Source: Streptomyces sp. NA04227 (lineage in GTDB: Bacteria > Actinomycetota > Actinomycetes > Streptomycetales > Streptomycetaceae). From it: a stretch of DNA of 64,000 nt. A program made the position numbers and the translations under genes. A model generated the notes under the pieces. It worked only from the letters and a program-made list of their open reading frames with translations. It did no database searches and had not been told where the DNA came from. Each line of letters begins with the position of its first letter. The stretch's first letter is position 1. The stretch covers positions 1,539,001 to 1,603,000 of the forward strand of contig NZ_CP054918.1 of the NCBI RefSeq assembly GCF_013364195.1, read 5' to 3'. Shown here piece by piece: positions 7,488 to 16,787 of this stretch.

Positions 7488-8561
7488 ATGAGCACGCTGA
7501 ATCTCGACGACTTCTCCGATCTGATCGAGCGGCCCGACGGCGGCGTGCGCCGCGACGCCGAGGAGCGCCGCGCCCGTCTGATCGTTCCGCAGGGCGCCCT
7601 GGGCCGCCTGGACGAGCTGGGCGAATGGCTGGCTCCCGCACAGGGCTCGGTGCCGATCCGCCCGATCTCGCAGCCGCGCCTGGTGCTGTTCGCGGGCGAC
7701 CACGGTGTCGCCTCGCTCGGTGTCTCACGGCGCCCCGCGGGCGGGGCGACCGATCTGGTACGGGCCGTCCTCGCGGGCGAGAGTCCCGCCGCCATCCTCG
7801 CGCGACGGCTCGAAGTTCCGGTCCGTGTGGTCGACATGGCGCTCGACTGCGATCCGGAGACGCTGCCCGCCGAGGTGGTACGCCACCGGGTTCGGCGCGG
7901 CAGCGGACGTATCGACATCGAGGACGCGCTCACCGCCGAGGAGGCCGAGGCCGCGTTCCGCGCCGGGATGGCCGTCGCCGACGAGGAGGCGGACCGGGGT
8001 ACCGACCTGGTGGTACTCGGCGATGTGAGCGTGGGCGGTACGACCGCGGCGGCCGTGCTCATCGCCGCCCTGTGCGGCACCGATGCCTCCGTGGTCACCG
8101 GCCGCGGCGGCGAGGCCATCGACGACCTGGCCTGGATGCGCAAGTGCGCCGCGGTGCGCGACGCGCTGCGCCGGGCCCGCCCGGTCCTCGGCGACCAGCT
8201 CGCGCTGCTCGCCACGGTCGGCGGCGCCGACCTCACCGCGATGACCGGCTTCCTGCTGCAGAGCGCGGTCCGGCACACCCCCGTACTGCTCGACGGCGTC
8301 GTCACCTCGGCCGCCGCCCTGGTCGCCCAGCGGGTGGCCTTCCGGGCGCCCGACTGGTGGCTCGCCGGACACGACAGCGGCGAACCCGGCCAGGCCAAGG
8401 CCCTTGACCGGATGGCCGTCGAGCCCCTGATCGACCACGGCGTCAAGGTCGGCGAAGGCACCGGCGCCCTGCTCTCCCTGCCCCTCGTCCAGGCCTCGGC
8501 CGCCCTCCTCGGCGACCTCCCGGAACGGCCGCGTCCGACGCACGCGGTGCCGGAGGAGTAG
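7488..8561 (+). CDS. cobT: Nicotinate-nucleotide--dimethylbenzimidazole phosphoribosyltransferase
   Basis: A 357-residue protein from ATG 7488 (MSTLNLDDFSDLIERP), close to the family's usual ~350. Family landmarks are LVLFAGDHGVASLGVS, LGDVSVGGTTAAA, LDGVVTSAAALVA and the catalytic loop KVGEGTGALLSLPL, where Glu323 is the expected general base. CobT makes alpha-ribazole phosphate from dimethylbenzimidazole and nicotinate mononucleotide, supplying the lower ligand joined by CobS. The frame extends upstream to 7386, but the extension has no family resemblance. The next gene, cobS, starts 178 bp downstream. Confidence 0.93.
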   Translation: MSTLNLDDFSDLIERPDGGVRRDAEERRARLIVPQGALGRLDELGEWLAPAQGSVPIRPISQPRLVLFAGDHGVASLGVSRRPAGGATDLVRAVLAGESPAAILARRLEVPVRVVDMALDCDPETLPAEVVRHRVRRGSGRIDIEDALTAEEAEAAFRAGMAVADEEADRGTDLVVLGDVSVGGTTAAAVLIAALCGTDASVVTGRGGEAIDDLAWMRKCAAVRDALRRARPVLGDQLALLATVGGADLTAMTGFLLQSAVRHTPVLLDGVVTSAAALVAQRVAFRAPDWWLAGHDSGEPGQAKALDRMAVEPLIDHGVKVGEGTGALLSLPLVQASAALLGDLPERPRPTHAVPEE

Positions 8562-8654
8562 AGCCGACGGGCAGGGAGGTCGAGCGGGGCGGGTGGCCCG
8601 GCTCCCGCGACTTCCCGGCCCGCCACGTTCGTACGCGCCACCCGGGCGCAGACC

Positions 8655-8674
8655 ACCGTCGGCCGACGGTGGGG
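8655..8674. promoter_or_regulatory. 20-bp perfect palindrome between cobT and cobS
   Basis: ccaccgtcgg followed directly by ccgacggtgg, with another ccaccgtcgg half beginning at 8678. It could be an operator or a compact transcript hairpin in the cobT-cobS gap. No known regulator site is recognised. Confidence 0.35.
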
Positions 8675-8739
8675 CCACCGTCGGCGGACGCAGGTGGTGG
8701 CGCCCGGGACCCGGTGCCCGTGAGCGGTACTCTGCGCCG

Positions 8740-9927
8740 ATGGCCGAGAGTTCACCATCGTCGTCCGAGGCGGATGACGGGTCCGAGGGCGCCGGGTCCA
8801 AAGAATCGAGTGCCGAGGAAACGAGCGCCGAGGAAGCCCTTCCTCGGGGCGCCGCTTCCGGGGCCCAAGCCGACCCCGAGCCGGATTCCGCCGCTTCTCG
8901 CTCCGGTTCTCGCTCCGGCTCTCCTTCCGCCCCACCCTCCGGTTCGCCTGCCGCCACCGATTCCGTTCCCGTTTCCGGTGACAACTCCCCTTCCACTTCC
9001 GGTGACGGCTCCCCGTCCACGCCCGGTGGCGACTCCCCTCCCCCGCCCTCTCCCGGCGCGGGCCCCGGAGCCGAATCGGGTTCCGACGCCGGCTCCGGCT
9101 CCGGCTCCAGTACCGACTCCGCGACGGCCCCCGACTCCGGCCGTCCCGCCCGCGCCGAGGACGGACTCCGGTTCGCCTTCGGCACCTTGACCGTGTTCCC
9201 GGTCCAAGTCGCGCGGTGGGACCGGGAGGCCGCGCGGGCCGGGATGTTGTGGGCGCCGGTGGCGGGTCTTGTCGTCGGGCTGTGGGCGGCGCTGGCGGGC
9301 GGGGTGCTGCTCCTTTTCGGTACGGGGCCGATGGCGGCCGCCGTCGCCACCGTCGCCGTGGGGGCCGTACTGACCCGGGGTCTGCACCTGGACGGGCTCG
9401 CGGACGTCGCCGACGGGCTCGGCAGCGGGAAGCCGCGGGCCGAGGCGCTGCGGATCATGAAGCAGTCCGACATCGGGCCGTTCGGCGTGATCACGCTGCT
9501 GTTGGTGCTCCTGGCCCAAGTCGCCCTGCTGGCACGGCTGTACGACGGCTCGTGGGCGAAGGGCGCGCTGGCCGCCGCGGTCTCGGCGACCGTGGCGCGG
9601 CTCGCGCTGACCCTGGCCGCTCGGGAAGGGGTGCCCGCCGCGCGGCCCGAGGGGCTGGGCGCGGCGGTGGCGGGGACGGTGCCGGTGCGTGGAGCGCTGT
9701 TCGTGGCCGGGACGGTTCTGGTACTGGCGACGGCGCTCGGCTCGGTGGTCTGGGGGTTCGGAGCCTTGCGGTGTGCGCTGGCCGTGGCGGCGGGCTGCGG
9801 GGCGGCCGAACTCCTGCTGAGGCACTGCCGGTTGCGCTTCGGCGGGGTGACGGGGGACGTGTTCGGAGGCCTTGCCGAAACCGCCGCGACCGCGTCACTT
9901 CTGGTACTCGCGGTGGCCTCCGGCTGA
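8740..9927 (+). CDS. cobS: Adenosylcobinamide-GDP ribazoletransferase with long low-complexity N-terminus
   Basis: The last ~250 residues are CobS: GLRFAFGTLTVFPV, the signature HLDGLADVADGLGSGKPRAEALRIMKQSDIGPFGV, several hydrophobic helices, and FGGVTGDVFGGLAETAATASLLVL at the end. CobS is a membrane enzyme that joins adenosylcobinamide-GDP and alpha-ribazole (phosphate) to make cobalamin. From ATG 8740 the protein has ~145 extra N-terminal residues rich in Ser, Pro, Gly, Asp and Glu (SGSRSGSPSAPPSG, DNSPSTSGDGSPSTPGGDS) that ordinary CobS proteins of ~250 residues lack. The extension keeps frame and has no stops, but a start nearer residue 140 cannot be excluded. Confidence 0.9.
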   Translation: MAESSPSSSEADDGSEGAGSKESSAEETSAEEALPRGAASGAQADPEPDSAASRSGSRSGSPSAPPSGSPAATDSVPVSGDNSPSTSGDGSPSTPGGDSPPPPSPGAGPGAESGSDAGSGSGSSTDSATAPDSGRPARAEDGLRFAFGTLTVFPVQVARWDREAARAGMLWAPVAGLVVGLWAALAGGVLLLFGTGPMAAAVATVAVGAVLTRGLHLDGLADVADGLGSGKPRAEALRIMKQSDIGPFGVITLLLVLLAQVALLARLYDGSWAKGALAAAVSATVARLALTLAAREGVPAARPEGLGAAVAGTVPVRGALFVAGTVLVLATALGSVVWGFGALRCALAVAAGCGAAELLLRHCRLRFGGVTGDVFGGLAETAATASLLVLAVASG

Positions 9928-9999
9928 ACAACTCCCCCACACCGGCGGGACTTGCGCACTTCACTGAGCGTAGGCTCCGTACCGGCACACTTCCGGCAG

Positions 10000-10066
10000 G
10001 CCGGATGAGTGCACGCGAGAACCCGACCGCAGTGACGCGGCGGGGTGCCGCGAGCACTCATCCGGC
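10000..10066. promoter_or_regulatory. 13-bp inverted repeat upstream of pepA
   Basis: gccggatgagtgc at 10000-10012 and its exact complement gcactcatccggc at 10054-10066 are separated by 41 bases, in the 296-bp gap between cobS and pepA. It may be a terminator-like structure for cobS or a regulatory stem; nothing else recognisable was seen in the gap. Confidence 0.35.
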
Positions 10067-10223
10067 TCTCGCGCCGGCCCGTCCGGCGGGCCGCGCACGG
10101 GGCCCGGCGGACCTTGGACAACTCCGGCTGAGGAGGGCCCGAAGGGACGACTTAGGCTTCCGGGAGGGTCCGGCCGACCCCACAGATTCGGCCAGGAACT
10201 TCACATAGGGAGATCTCACCACC

Positions 10224-11744
10224 GTGACTGCTCTGACTCTCAGTACCTCCGCCGCGGCGGGGCTGCGCGCCGACGCCGTAGTCGTGGGCGTCGCCAAGGG
10301 CGCCAAGGGCCCCGTCCTCGCGTCCGGCGCCGAGGCCGTCGACGAGGCCTACGAGGGCAAGCTCGCCGCCATCCTGGAGACGCTCGGCGCCAGCGGTGCC
10401 GAGGGCGAGGTGACCAAGCTTCCCGCGCCGGCCGGATACAAGTCCCCGGTCGTGGTGGCGGTGGGCCTCGGCGAGGTCCCCGAGAAGGACGCCGACCACG
10501 CTGCGGAGACGCTGCGCCGCGCCGCCGGTGTCGCCGCCCGTGCGCTGTCCGGTGCCAAGAAGGCCGGGTTCGCCTTCCCGCTGGCCGGGCCCGGCGCCGT
10601 GGCCGCGGTCGCCGAGGGCATCCTCCTCGGTGCGTACGCGTTCGACGCCTACAAGGCAGGCAACGGCGACGCGAAGGGCGCGAAGGCCCCGCTCGCCGAG
10701 GCCGCGCTGCTCGGCGGGAAGCCGCGCGACAAGGCGCACAAGGCCGCCGTCGAGCGCGCCCTGGCCGTGAGCGAGGAGCTCAACCGCGCCCGCGACCTGG
10801 TCAACACCCCGCCGAACGACCTCAACCCGGAGGCCTTCGCCGCGATCGCCAGTGCGGCCGCGAAGGAGAACGGCATCAAGGTGCAGGTCCTCGACGAGAA
10901 GGCGCTCGCCAAGGGCGGCTTCGGCGGCATCCTCGGCGTCGGTGCCGGTTCCGCCTCCCCGCCGCGCCTGGTGAAGCTCTCCTACACGCACGCCAAGGCC
11001 AAGCGGCACCTCGCGTTCGTCGGCAAGGGCATCACGTACGACTCGGGCGGTATCTCGCTCAAGCCCGCCGGGCACAACGAGACGATGAAGTGCGACATGG
11101 CGGGTGCCGCGGCCGTGTTCGCGGCGGTCGTCGCCGCGGCCCGCCTGGGCCTGGAGGTCAACGTCACCGGCTGGCTGGCGCTGGCCGAGAACATGCCGTC
11201 GGGCAGCGCCACCCGCCCCGGCGACGTGCTGCGGATGTACAGCGGCAAGACGGTCGAGGTGCTCAACACCGACGCCGAGGGCCGTCTCGTACTCGCCGAC
11301 GCGCTGACCAAGGCGGGCGAGGAGAAGCCGGACGTCATCGTGGACGTGGCCACCCTGACCGGCGCCATGATGCTGGCCCTCGGTCTGCGCACCTTCGGGA
11401 TCATGTCCAACGACGACGCGCTGCGGGCCACCGTGCACGAGCTGGCCGAGCAGGCGGGCGAGCCGTCCTGGCCGATGCCGCTGCCGTCCCACCTCCGCAA
11501 GGGCATGGACACCCCGACCGCAGACATCGCCAACATGGGCGAGCGGGCGGGCGGCGGCCTGGTCGCCGGTCTGTTCCTGAAGGAGTTCGTCGCCGAGGGC
11601 ATCAGCTGGGCGCACCTGGACATCGCGGGCCCCGCGTACAACGAGCAGGCGCCGTTCGGTTACACGCCCAAGGGCGGTACCGGTACCGCGGTGCGCACCC
11701 TGGTCGCGCTCGCGGAGCGGGCCGCGGCGGGCGACCTGGACTGA
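10224..11744 (+). CDS. pepA: Leucyl aminopeptidase (M17 family)
   Basis: A 506-residue protein from GTG 10224, preceded by agggag. The C-terminal catalytic domain shows the M17 hallmarks: GKGITYDSGGISLKP, MKCDMAGAAAVF, and the family signature NTDAEGRL at residues 348-355, which carries metal-binding Asp and Glu residues. The N-terminal ~170 residues form the usual non-catalytic domain. The enzyme removes N-terminal residues, preferably leucine, from cytosolic peptides using two divalent metals. A strong hairpin (11771-11826) follows, so it is probably transcribed alone. Its place just before lpdA matches the Streptomyces core gene order. Confidence 0.96.
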   Translation: MTALTLSTSAAAGLRADAVVVGVAKGAKGPVLASGAEAVDEAYEGKLAAILETLGASGAEGEVTKLPAPAGYKSPVVVAVGLGEVPEKDADHAAETLRRAAGVAARALSGAKKAGFAFPLAGPGAVAAVAEGILLGAYAFDAYKAGNGDAKGAKAPLAEAALLGGKPRDKAHKAAVERALAVSEELNRARDLVNTPPNDLNPEAFAAIASAAAKENGIKVQVLDEKALAKGGFGGILGVGAGSASPPRLVKLSYTHAKAKRHLAFVGKGITYDSGGISLKPAGHNETMKCDMAGAAAVFAAVVAAARLGLEVNVTGWLALAENMPSGSATRPGDVLRMYSGKTVEVLNTDAEGRLVLADALTKAGEEKPDVIVDVATLTGAMMLALGLRTFGIMSNDDALRATVHELAEQAGEPSWPMPLPSHLRKGMDTPTADIANMGERAGGGLVAGLFLKEFVAEGISWAHLDIAGPAYNEQAPFGYTPKGGTGTAVRTLVALAERAAAGDLD

Positions 11745-11770
11745 GCGGACTGAGCGGAACCGAGTCACGG

Positions 11771-11826
11771 CGGTGCCCCGGCCCGCGCGCGCCCCTCACA
11801 GGGGGCTCGCGAGGGTCGGGGCACCG
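11771..11826 (+). terminator. Terminator after pepA
   Basis: The outer stem cggtgccccg (11771-11780) pairs perfectly with cggggcaccg (11817-11826), with further GC-rich pairing inside. It lies 27 bases past the pepA stop. Confidence 0.7.
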
Positions 11827-12152
11827 CTCGTTGTGCGGGTGCGCGCCCGGACACGAGCCGGCGTGCACCCACGAGATCCGGCGTGAACGGTCCTCCGGCC
11901 ACCGTCAGGATTCAGCTCTCGACGAAATCCGCGAGGCCCTGCGCGGCGATGACCCGCCGGGACGCGGGGGCCGGGGTGCCCGGGCAAGGGCCGCCGTCCC
12001 GGTCCGTCGCGACAAGTGCGAAGATGGGTTCTCGGCAGGACAGGGCCCCACCACAGGGCCGAAGAAGAGCGGCCGAACACCAGCCGAGCGGCCGGCGGAC
12101 ATCCCGCACAGCGGGACCCGGCGTTACGGCGCACATGCATGGAGGACGTGAC
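11827..12152. other. Gap between pepA terminator and lpdA
   Basis: About 325 bp hold the lpdA upstream region. A minus-strand stretch (11912 to about 12030, EPIFALVATDRDGG then RRVIAAQGLADFVES) has coding-like base use but no convincing start or ribosome-binding site, so it is not called as a gene. No promoter could be assigned with confidence. Confidence 0.3.
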
Positions 12153-13541
12153 GTGGCGAACGACGCCAGCACCGTTTTCGACCTAGTGATCCTCGGCGGT
12201 GGCAGCGGCGGATACGCCGCGGCCCTGCGTGGCGCCCAGCTCGGGCTCGACGTCGCCCTCATCGAGAAGGGCAAGGTCGGCGGTACCTGCCTGCACAACG
12301 GCTGCATCCCCACGAAGGCCCTGCTGCACGCCGGTGAGATCGCCGACCAGGCGCGCGAGGCCGACCAGTTCGGCGTCAAGGCGACCTTCGAGGGCATCGA
12401 CATCAAGGCCGTCCACAAGTACAAGGACGACGTGATCTCGGGCCTCTACAAGGGCCTTCAGGGACTCGTCGCCTCGCGCAAGGTCCACTACATCGAGGGC
12501 GAGGGACGGCTCTCCTCGCCGACCTCGGTCGACGTCAACGGCCAGCGCGTCGAGGGCCGCCACGTCCTGCTCGCGACCGGCTCGGTGCCCAAGTCCCTGC
12601 CGGGCCTGGAGATCGACGGCAACCGGATCATCTCCTCCGACCACGCGCTGCACCTGGACCGGGTGCCCGAGTCCGCGATCATCCTCGGCGGCGGCGTGAT
12701 CGGCGTCGAGTTCGCCTCGGCGTGGAAGTCCTTCGGTACCGACGTCACGGTCATCGAGGGCCTCAAGCACCTCGTCCCGGCCGAGGACGAGAACAGCTCC
12801 AAGCTCCTGGAGCGCGCCTTCCGCAAGCGCGGGATCAAGTTCAACCTGGGCACCTTCTTCGAGAAGGCCGAGTACACCCAGGACGGCGTCCGCGTCACCC
12901 TCGCCGACGGCAAGACCTTCGAGGCCGAGGTGCTGCTCGTCGCCATCGGCCGCGGCCCGGTCTCGCAGGGTCTGGGCTACGAAGAGGCCGGGGTCGCCCT
13001 CGACCGCGGCTACGTCGTCGTCGACGAGTACATGCGCACCAACGTGCCGACCATCTCCGCGGTGGGCGACCTGGTGCCGACCCTCCAGCTCGCGCACGTC
13101 GGCTTCGCCGAGGGCATCCTCGTCGCCGAGCGGCTCGCGGGCCTGACCCCGGTGCCGATCGACTACGACGGTGTGCCCCGGGTGACCTACTGCCACCCCG
13201 AGGTCGCCTCCGTCGGCATCACCGAGGCCCGCGCCAAGGAGCTCTACGGTGCGGACAAGGTCGTGGCGCTGAAGTACAACCTCGCGGGCAACGGCCGCAG
13301 CAAGATCCTCAAGACCGCGGGCGAGATCAAGCTCGTCCAGGTCAAGGACGGCGCCGTGGTCGGCGTCCACATGGTGGGCGACCGAATGGGCGAGCAGGTC
13401 GGCGAAGCCCAGCTGATCTACAACTGGGAGGCGCTGCCCGCCGAGGTCGCCCAGCTCATCCACGCCCACCCGACGCAGAACGAGGCCCTCGGCGAGGCGC
13501 ACCTGGCGCTGGCCGGCAAGCCGCTGCACGCCCACGACTGA
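12153..13541 (+). CDS. lpdA: Dihydrolipoyl dehydrogenase (E3)
   Basis: A 462-residue protein from GTG 12153, with ggagg seven bases upstream; the frame is open further upstream but without family resemblance. It has the FAD-binding GGGSGG at residues 15-20, the redox disulfide in GGTCLHNGCIPTK (Cys46 and Cys51), an NAD-binding GGGVIGVEFASAW, the second FAD motif SAVGDL and the catalytic HAHPTQNE near the end. E3 reoxidises dihydrolipoyl groups on the E2 of 2-oxoacid dehydrogenase complexes and passes electrons to NAD+. It is followed by sucB, and the pair supplies E3 and E2 for the AceE and 2-oxoglutarate dehydrogenase reactions. Confidence 0.97.
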   Translation: MANDASTVFDLVILGGGSGGYAAALRGAQLGLDVALIEKGKVGGTCLHNGCIPTKALLHAGEIADQAREADQFGVKATFEGIDIKAVHKYKDDVISGLYKGLQGLVASRKVHYIEGEGRLSSPTSVDVNGQRVEGRHVLLATGSVPKSLPGLEIDGNRIISSDHALHLDRVPESAIILGGGVIGVEFASAWKSFGTDVTVIEGLKHLVPAEDENSSKLLERAFRKRGIKFNLGTFFEKAEYTQDGVRVTLADGKTFEAEVLLVAIGRGPVSQGLGYEEAGVALDRGYVVVDEYMRTNVPTISAVGDLVPTLQLAHVGFAEGILVAERLAGLTPVPIDYDGVPRVTYCHPEVASVGITEARAKELYGADKVVALKYNLAGNGRSKILKTAGEIKLVQVKDGAVVGVHMVGDRMGEQVGEAQLIYNWEALPAEVAQLIHAHPTQNEALGEAHLALAGKPLHAHD

Positions 13542-13555
13542 TCCGTAGCCCGGAC

Positions 13556-13581
13556 GGCCGGTGCCACCGAAGGCACCGGCC
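13556..13581 (+). terminator. Hairpin between lpdA and sucB
   Basis: ggccggtgcc pairs perfectly with ggcaccggcc around a six-base loop, 15 bases after the lpdA stop. It may end or attenuate transcription, implying that sucB has its own promoter in the remaining ~200 bp. Confidence 0.55.
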
Positions 13582-13780
13582 CGGGTCCGGCCGGACGCCG
13601 ACACCACAGACTTCCGCACTTCCCCGAGCCCCGTCGACACCTCCCGCCGCACACCGCGGCCGCCCGGATTCCCGGCCTACGGGTATCCGGCTCCCGCGCT
13701 CTCGAGTTCTCCACTTGGCTCGAGCTGAGGGAGACTCCATTGGGCAGGGAAGGCCCCATCTCTAAGGAGCAACCGAAACC

Positions 13781-15538
13781 ATGGCGGTTTCCGTAACCCT
13801 TCCGGCGCTCGGCGAGAGCGTCACCGAGGGCACCGTCACCCGCTGGCTGAAGGCCGAGGGTGAGCGTGTCGAGGCCGACGAGCCGCTGCTCGAGGTCTCG
13901 ACCGACAAGGTCGACACCGAGATCCCCTCGCCCGCCTCGGGCACGCTGTCCTCCATCAAGGTCGCCGAGGACGAGACCGTCGAGGTGGGCGCCGAGCTCG
14001 CCGTCATCGACGACGGCTCCGGCGCCCCGGCCGCGGCCCCGGCCCCGGCCGCCGCCGAGGCCCCCGCTCCGGCGGCCGAGCAGCCCGCGCCCGCGCAGGC
14101 CGCTCCCGCCCAGGAGCCCGCCCCTGCCCCTGCCGCCGCGCCCGCCGGTGGCGCCGAGGGCACCGACGTGGTGCTTCCGGCGCTCGGTGAGTCGGTGACC
14201 GAGGGCACCGTCACCCGGTGGCTGAAGGCCGTCGGCGACAGTGTCGAGGCCGACGAGCCGCTGCTCGAGGTGTCCACCGACAAGGTCGACACCGAGATCC
14301 CGGCCCCGGTCAGCGGCACGCTCCTCGAGATCAGCGTGGCCGAGGACGAGACCGCCGAGGTCGGCGCCAAGCTCGCCGTCATCGGTGCCGCGGGTGCCGC
14401 TCCGGCCGCCGCCCCGGCTCCCGCTGCTCCGGCTCCCGCCGCCGCGGCTCCGGCTCCGGCCCCGGCTCCGGCTCCGGCTCAGCCCGCCGCTCCGGCGCCC
14501 GCCCCGGCCGCACCGGCGCCCGCTCCGGCGGCTCCGGCCCAGCCCGCCGCCCAGGCTCCGGCTCCGGCCGCGCCCGCCCCGGCGGCTGCCGCTCCGGCTC
14601 CCGCCCGTGGCGACGACGGCGCGTACGTCACCCCGCTGGTGCGCAAGCTCGCCGCCGAGAACGGCGTCGACCTGGCGGCCGTCAAGGGCAGTGGCGTCGG
14701 CGGCCGTATCCGCAAGCAGGACGTGCTCGCCGCCGCCGAGGCCGCCAAGGCCCCGGCTCCGGCCGCCGCTCCCGCCGCCTCGGCGCCGAAGGCTCCGGCT
14801 CTGGAGGTCTCGCCGCTGCGCGGCCAGACCGTGAAGATGACCCGGATGCGCAAGGTCATCGGCGACAACATGATGCGGGCCCTGCACGAGCAGGCCCAGC
14901 TCACCTCGGTCGTCGAGGTGGACATCACCAAGCTGATGAAGCTGCGCGCCCGGGCCAAGGACGCCTTCGCCGCCCGTGAGGGCGTCAAGCTGTCCCCGAT
15001 GCCGTTCTTCGTCAAGGCCGCCGCCCAGGCGCTGAAGGCCTACCCGGTCGTCAACGCCCGGATCAACGAGTCCGAGGGCACCATCACCTACTTCGACGCC
15101 GAGAACATCGGTATCGCGGTGGACTCCGAGAAGGGCCTGATGACCCCGGTCATCAAGCGTGCGGGCGACCTCAACCTCGCCGGTATCGCCAAGGCCACCG
15201 CGGAGCTGGCGGGCAAGGTCCGCGACAGCAGGATCACCCCGGACGAGCTGTCCGGCGCGACCTTCACCATCTCCAACACCGGTTCGCGCGGCGCCCTGTT
15301 CGACACGATCATCGTGCCGCCGAACCAGGTCGCCATCCTGGGCATCGGTGCCACCGTGCGCCGTCCGGTCGTCGTCAACCACCCGGACCTCGGCGAGACC
15401 ATCGCCATCCGGGACATGACGTACGTCGCCCTGTCCTACGACCACCGTCTGGTGGACGGCGCCGACGCCGCCCGCTACCTGACCGCGGTCAAGGCGATCC
15501 TGGAAGCCGGCGAGTTCGAGGTCGAGCTCGGCCTCTGA
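13781..15538 (+). CDS. sucB: Dihydrolipoamide acyltransferase (E2) with two lipoyl domains
   Basis: A 585-residue E2 from ATG 13781. Two near-identical lipoyl domains carry the lipoylated lysines Lys43 and Lys168 in TDKVDTE. They are separated by long Ala/Pro linkers, followed by a peripheral-subunit-binding domain at about 282-320 ([17 protein letters not shown]) and a catalytic domain ending with DHRLVDG (His555, Asp559). E2 carries acyl groups on the swinging lipoyl arm and hands them to CoA. The family is annotated as 2-oxoglutarate dehydrogenase E2, but in actinobacteria such an E2 typically also serves pyruvate dehydrogenase, fitting its position next to aceE. The lipoyl groups are made by LipB and LipA encoded at 28-30 kb. 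Confidence 0.95.
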   Translation: MAVSVTLPALGESVTEGTVTRWLKAEGERVEADEPLLEVSTDKVDTEIPSPASGTLSSIKVAEDETVEVGAELAVIDDGSGAPAAAPAPAAAEAPAPAAEQPAPAQAAPAQEPAPAPAAAPAGGAEGTDVVLPALGESVTEGTVTRWLKAVGDSVEADEPLLEVSTDKVDTEIPAPVSGTLLEISVAEDETAEVGAKLAVIGAAGAAPAAAPAPAAPAPAAAAPAPAPAPAPAQPAAPAPAPAAPAPAPAAPAQPAAQAPAPAAPAPAAAAPAPARGDDGAYVTPLVRKLAAENGVDLAAVKGSGVGGRIRKQDVLAAAEAAKAPAPAAAPAASAPKAPALEVSPLRGQTVKMTRMRKVIGDNMMRALHEQAQLTSVVEVDITKLMKLRARAKDAFAAREGVKLSPMPFFVKAAAQALKAYPVVNARINESEGTITYFDAENIGIAVDSEKGLMTPVIKRAGDLNLAGIAKATAELAGKVRDSRITPDELSGATFTISNTGSRGALFDTIIVPPNQVAILGIGATVRRPVVVNHPDLGETIAIRDMTYVALSYDHRLVDGADAARYLTAVKAILEAGEFEVELGL

Positions 15539-15637
15539 GCCCACCGCTCCCCCGCCCCGCCCCACCGGCGGCCGATGTCCGACATCTGCCACCTGGGGCG
15601 GTGAGCTGGGGTGTAAGGCTCGTCTCACCTGCGTAAA

Positions 15638-15671
15638 GCGCCCCCGTCCGGAGTCTTCCGGACGGGGGCGC
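15638..15671 (+). terminator. Terminator after sucB
   Basis: A 15-bp perfect stem, gcgcccccgtccgga with tccggacgggggcgc, encloses a 4-base loop about 100 bases after the sucB stop, a typical GC-rich Streptomyces terminator. Confidence 0.85.
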
Positions 15672-15696
15672 GGCCGTATTGTCTAAAGGTCACCCC

Positions 15697-15716
15697 CTTC
15701 CGGTCACGACCGGAAG
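15697..15716. promoter_or_regulatory. Inverted repeat upstream of the GntR gene
   Basis: cttccggtc and gaccggaag flank a 2-base centre at 15697-15716, about 40 bases before the GntR-family start. Position and symmetry suit an autoregulatory operator, though this is inference. Confidence 0.4.
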
Positions 15717-15758
15717 TCCCCCCTCCGAGCCGCACCCGCGGCAGAAGGAGCAGCCGTC

Positions 15759-16385
15759 ATGACCGCGACTGTCGTCACCTCACTGCGTGAGCAGATCCGC
15801 GAGTACATCGTCGACGGCATCGTCAGCGGACGCTGGAAGCCGGGCGAGCGGATCGTGGAGCGCCGTATCGCCACCGAGCTCGAGGTCAGCCAGACGCCGG
15901 TTCGCGAGGCGCTGCGGGAGCTGGAGTCGCTGCGGCTGATCGAGTCGGCGCCCAACAAGGGCGTACGGGTCCGCAACCTCACGGCCGCCGACCTGGAGGA
16001 GAGCTACCCGGTACGCGCCGGCCTGGAGCAGATCGCGGCCGAGCTGGCGGCGCCGCGCCTGGCCGAGGACTGCTCGGCCCTCGAACCCCATGTCGCCGCC
16101 CTGTACGAGGCGGACCGGGAGAGCGACGGCACCGCGCAGGTGCGGCACACGGTGGGCTTCCACCGCGAACTGGTGCGCGCCGCGGGCAACAGCGTGCTGC
16201 TGCACACCTGGGAGGGCCTGGGCATCGAGGTCTTCACCGCACTGTCGATCCGGTGGCTGGGCACGGTCCAGCAGTCCTACGCCGAGGAGCACCAGGCCCT
16301 GGTGGACGCCTTCCGCAGCCGGGACCCGCGCATCGCGGAACTGGTCAAGGCCCACGTGCTGGGATGCGCGCCGCGCAACGCCTGA
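15759..16385 (+). CDS. GntR-family transcriptional regulator (FCD type)
   Basis: A 208-residue protein from ATG 15759 with gaaggag upstream. The N-terminal winged helix has the family pattern GRWKPGERIVERRIA, then VSQTPVREALRELESLRLIES and NKGVRVRNL. The rest is an all-helical FCD effector domain (EESYPVRAGLEQIAAELAA, HRELVRAAGNSVLL), which often binds a carboxylic acid through a metal. Lying between sucB and aceE, it is a good candidate to regulate 2-oxoacid dehydrogenase genes and itself, for example at the inverted repeats at 15697-15716 or 16788-16802; this is positional inference. Confidence 0.92.
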   Translation: MTATVVTSLREQIREYIVDGIVSGRWKPGERIVERRIATELEVSQTPVREALRELESLRLIESAPNKGVRVRNLTAADLEESYPVRAGLEQIAAELAAPRLAEDCSALEPHVAALYEADRESDGTAQVRHTVGFHRELVRAAGNSVLLHTWEGLGIEVFTALSIRWLGTVQQSYAEEHQALVDAFRSRDPRIAELVKAHVLGCAPRNA

Positions 16386-16692
16386 GCCGTAGCGCGGGGT
16401 GCGGGGCGCGCCGGACCTGAGCCGCGGCACGCGGAGAAGGCCGCACGCCGACCCCGCACCCGACCGCCCGTGCACTCCTGACTGGCCCCTTCACGCCACC
16501 CGGCGCTCTCGCGCCCCGCCCCGTGCTCCTGCGCGCCCCCTCACCCAGCGCGCACGCCCTTTCGCTCCGCGCGCACAACTGCCGCACCAGCCCCCAGAGG
16601 GCGCTCGCCCACCCGGCTCCGGACCCCTTCCCCACCGTCCGCGAACCCCTGCGCTCATCCTTGCCACCCCTCGCTCATCAGCGCTCCCACCT

Positions 16693-16735
16693 GCGAAAAC
16701 GCCCGAAATTTCTGGCACTCGGTGCCCGTTTTCGC
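16693..16735. promoter_or_regulatory. Inverted repeat upstream of aceE
   Basis: gcgaaaacg (16693-16701) and its exact complement cgttttcgc (16727-16735) are 25 bases apart. The A/T-rich arms stand out in GC-rich DNA, suggesting a protein-binding site rather than a terminator. Confidence 0.35.
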
Positions 16736-16787
16736 GGCACTCCATGCCGACTTTCGGCTTGTCGGCAGATTTTGCCCAGGAATCTTT

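Noticed and set aside
11912..12152. Minus-strand coding-like stretch between pepA and lpdA
   Set aside because: Codon bias is suggestive (EPIFALVATDRDGG), but there is no convincing start or ribosome-binding site and I know no family, so it was not called.
12183..13652. 489-codon antisense frame over lpdA
   Set aside because: Long open antisense frames are common in very GC-rich coding DNA; the sense strand encodes a textbook dihydrolipoyl dehydrogenase.
13418..15628. 736-codon antisense frame over sucB
   Set aside because: Repetitive Arg/Gly/Ser sequence opposite the Ala/Pro linkers of sucB; no family resemblance.
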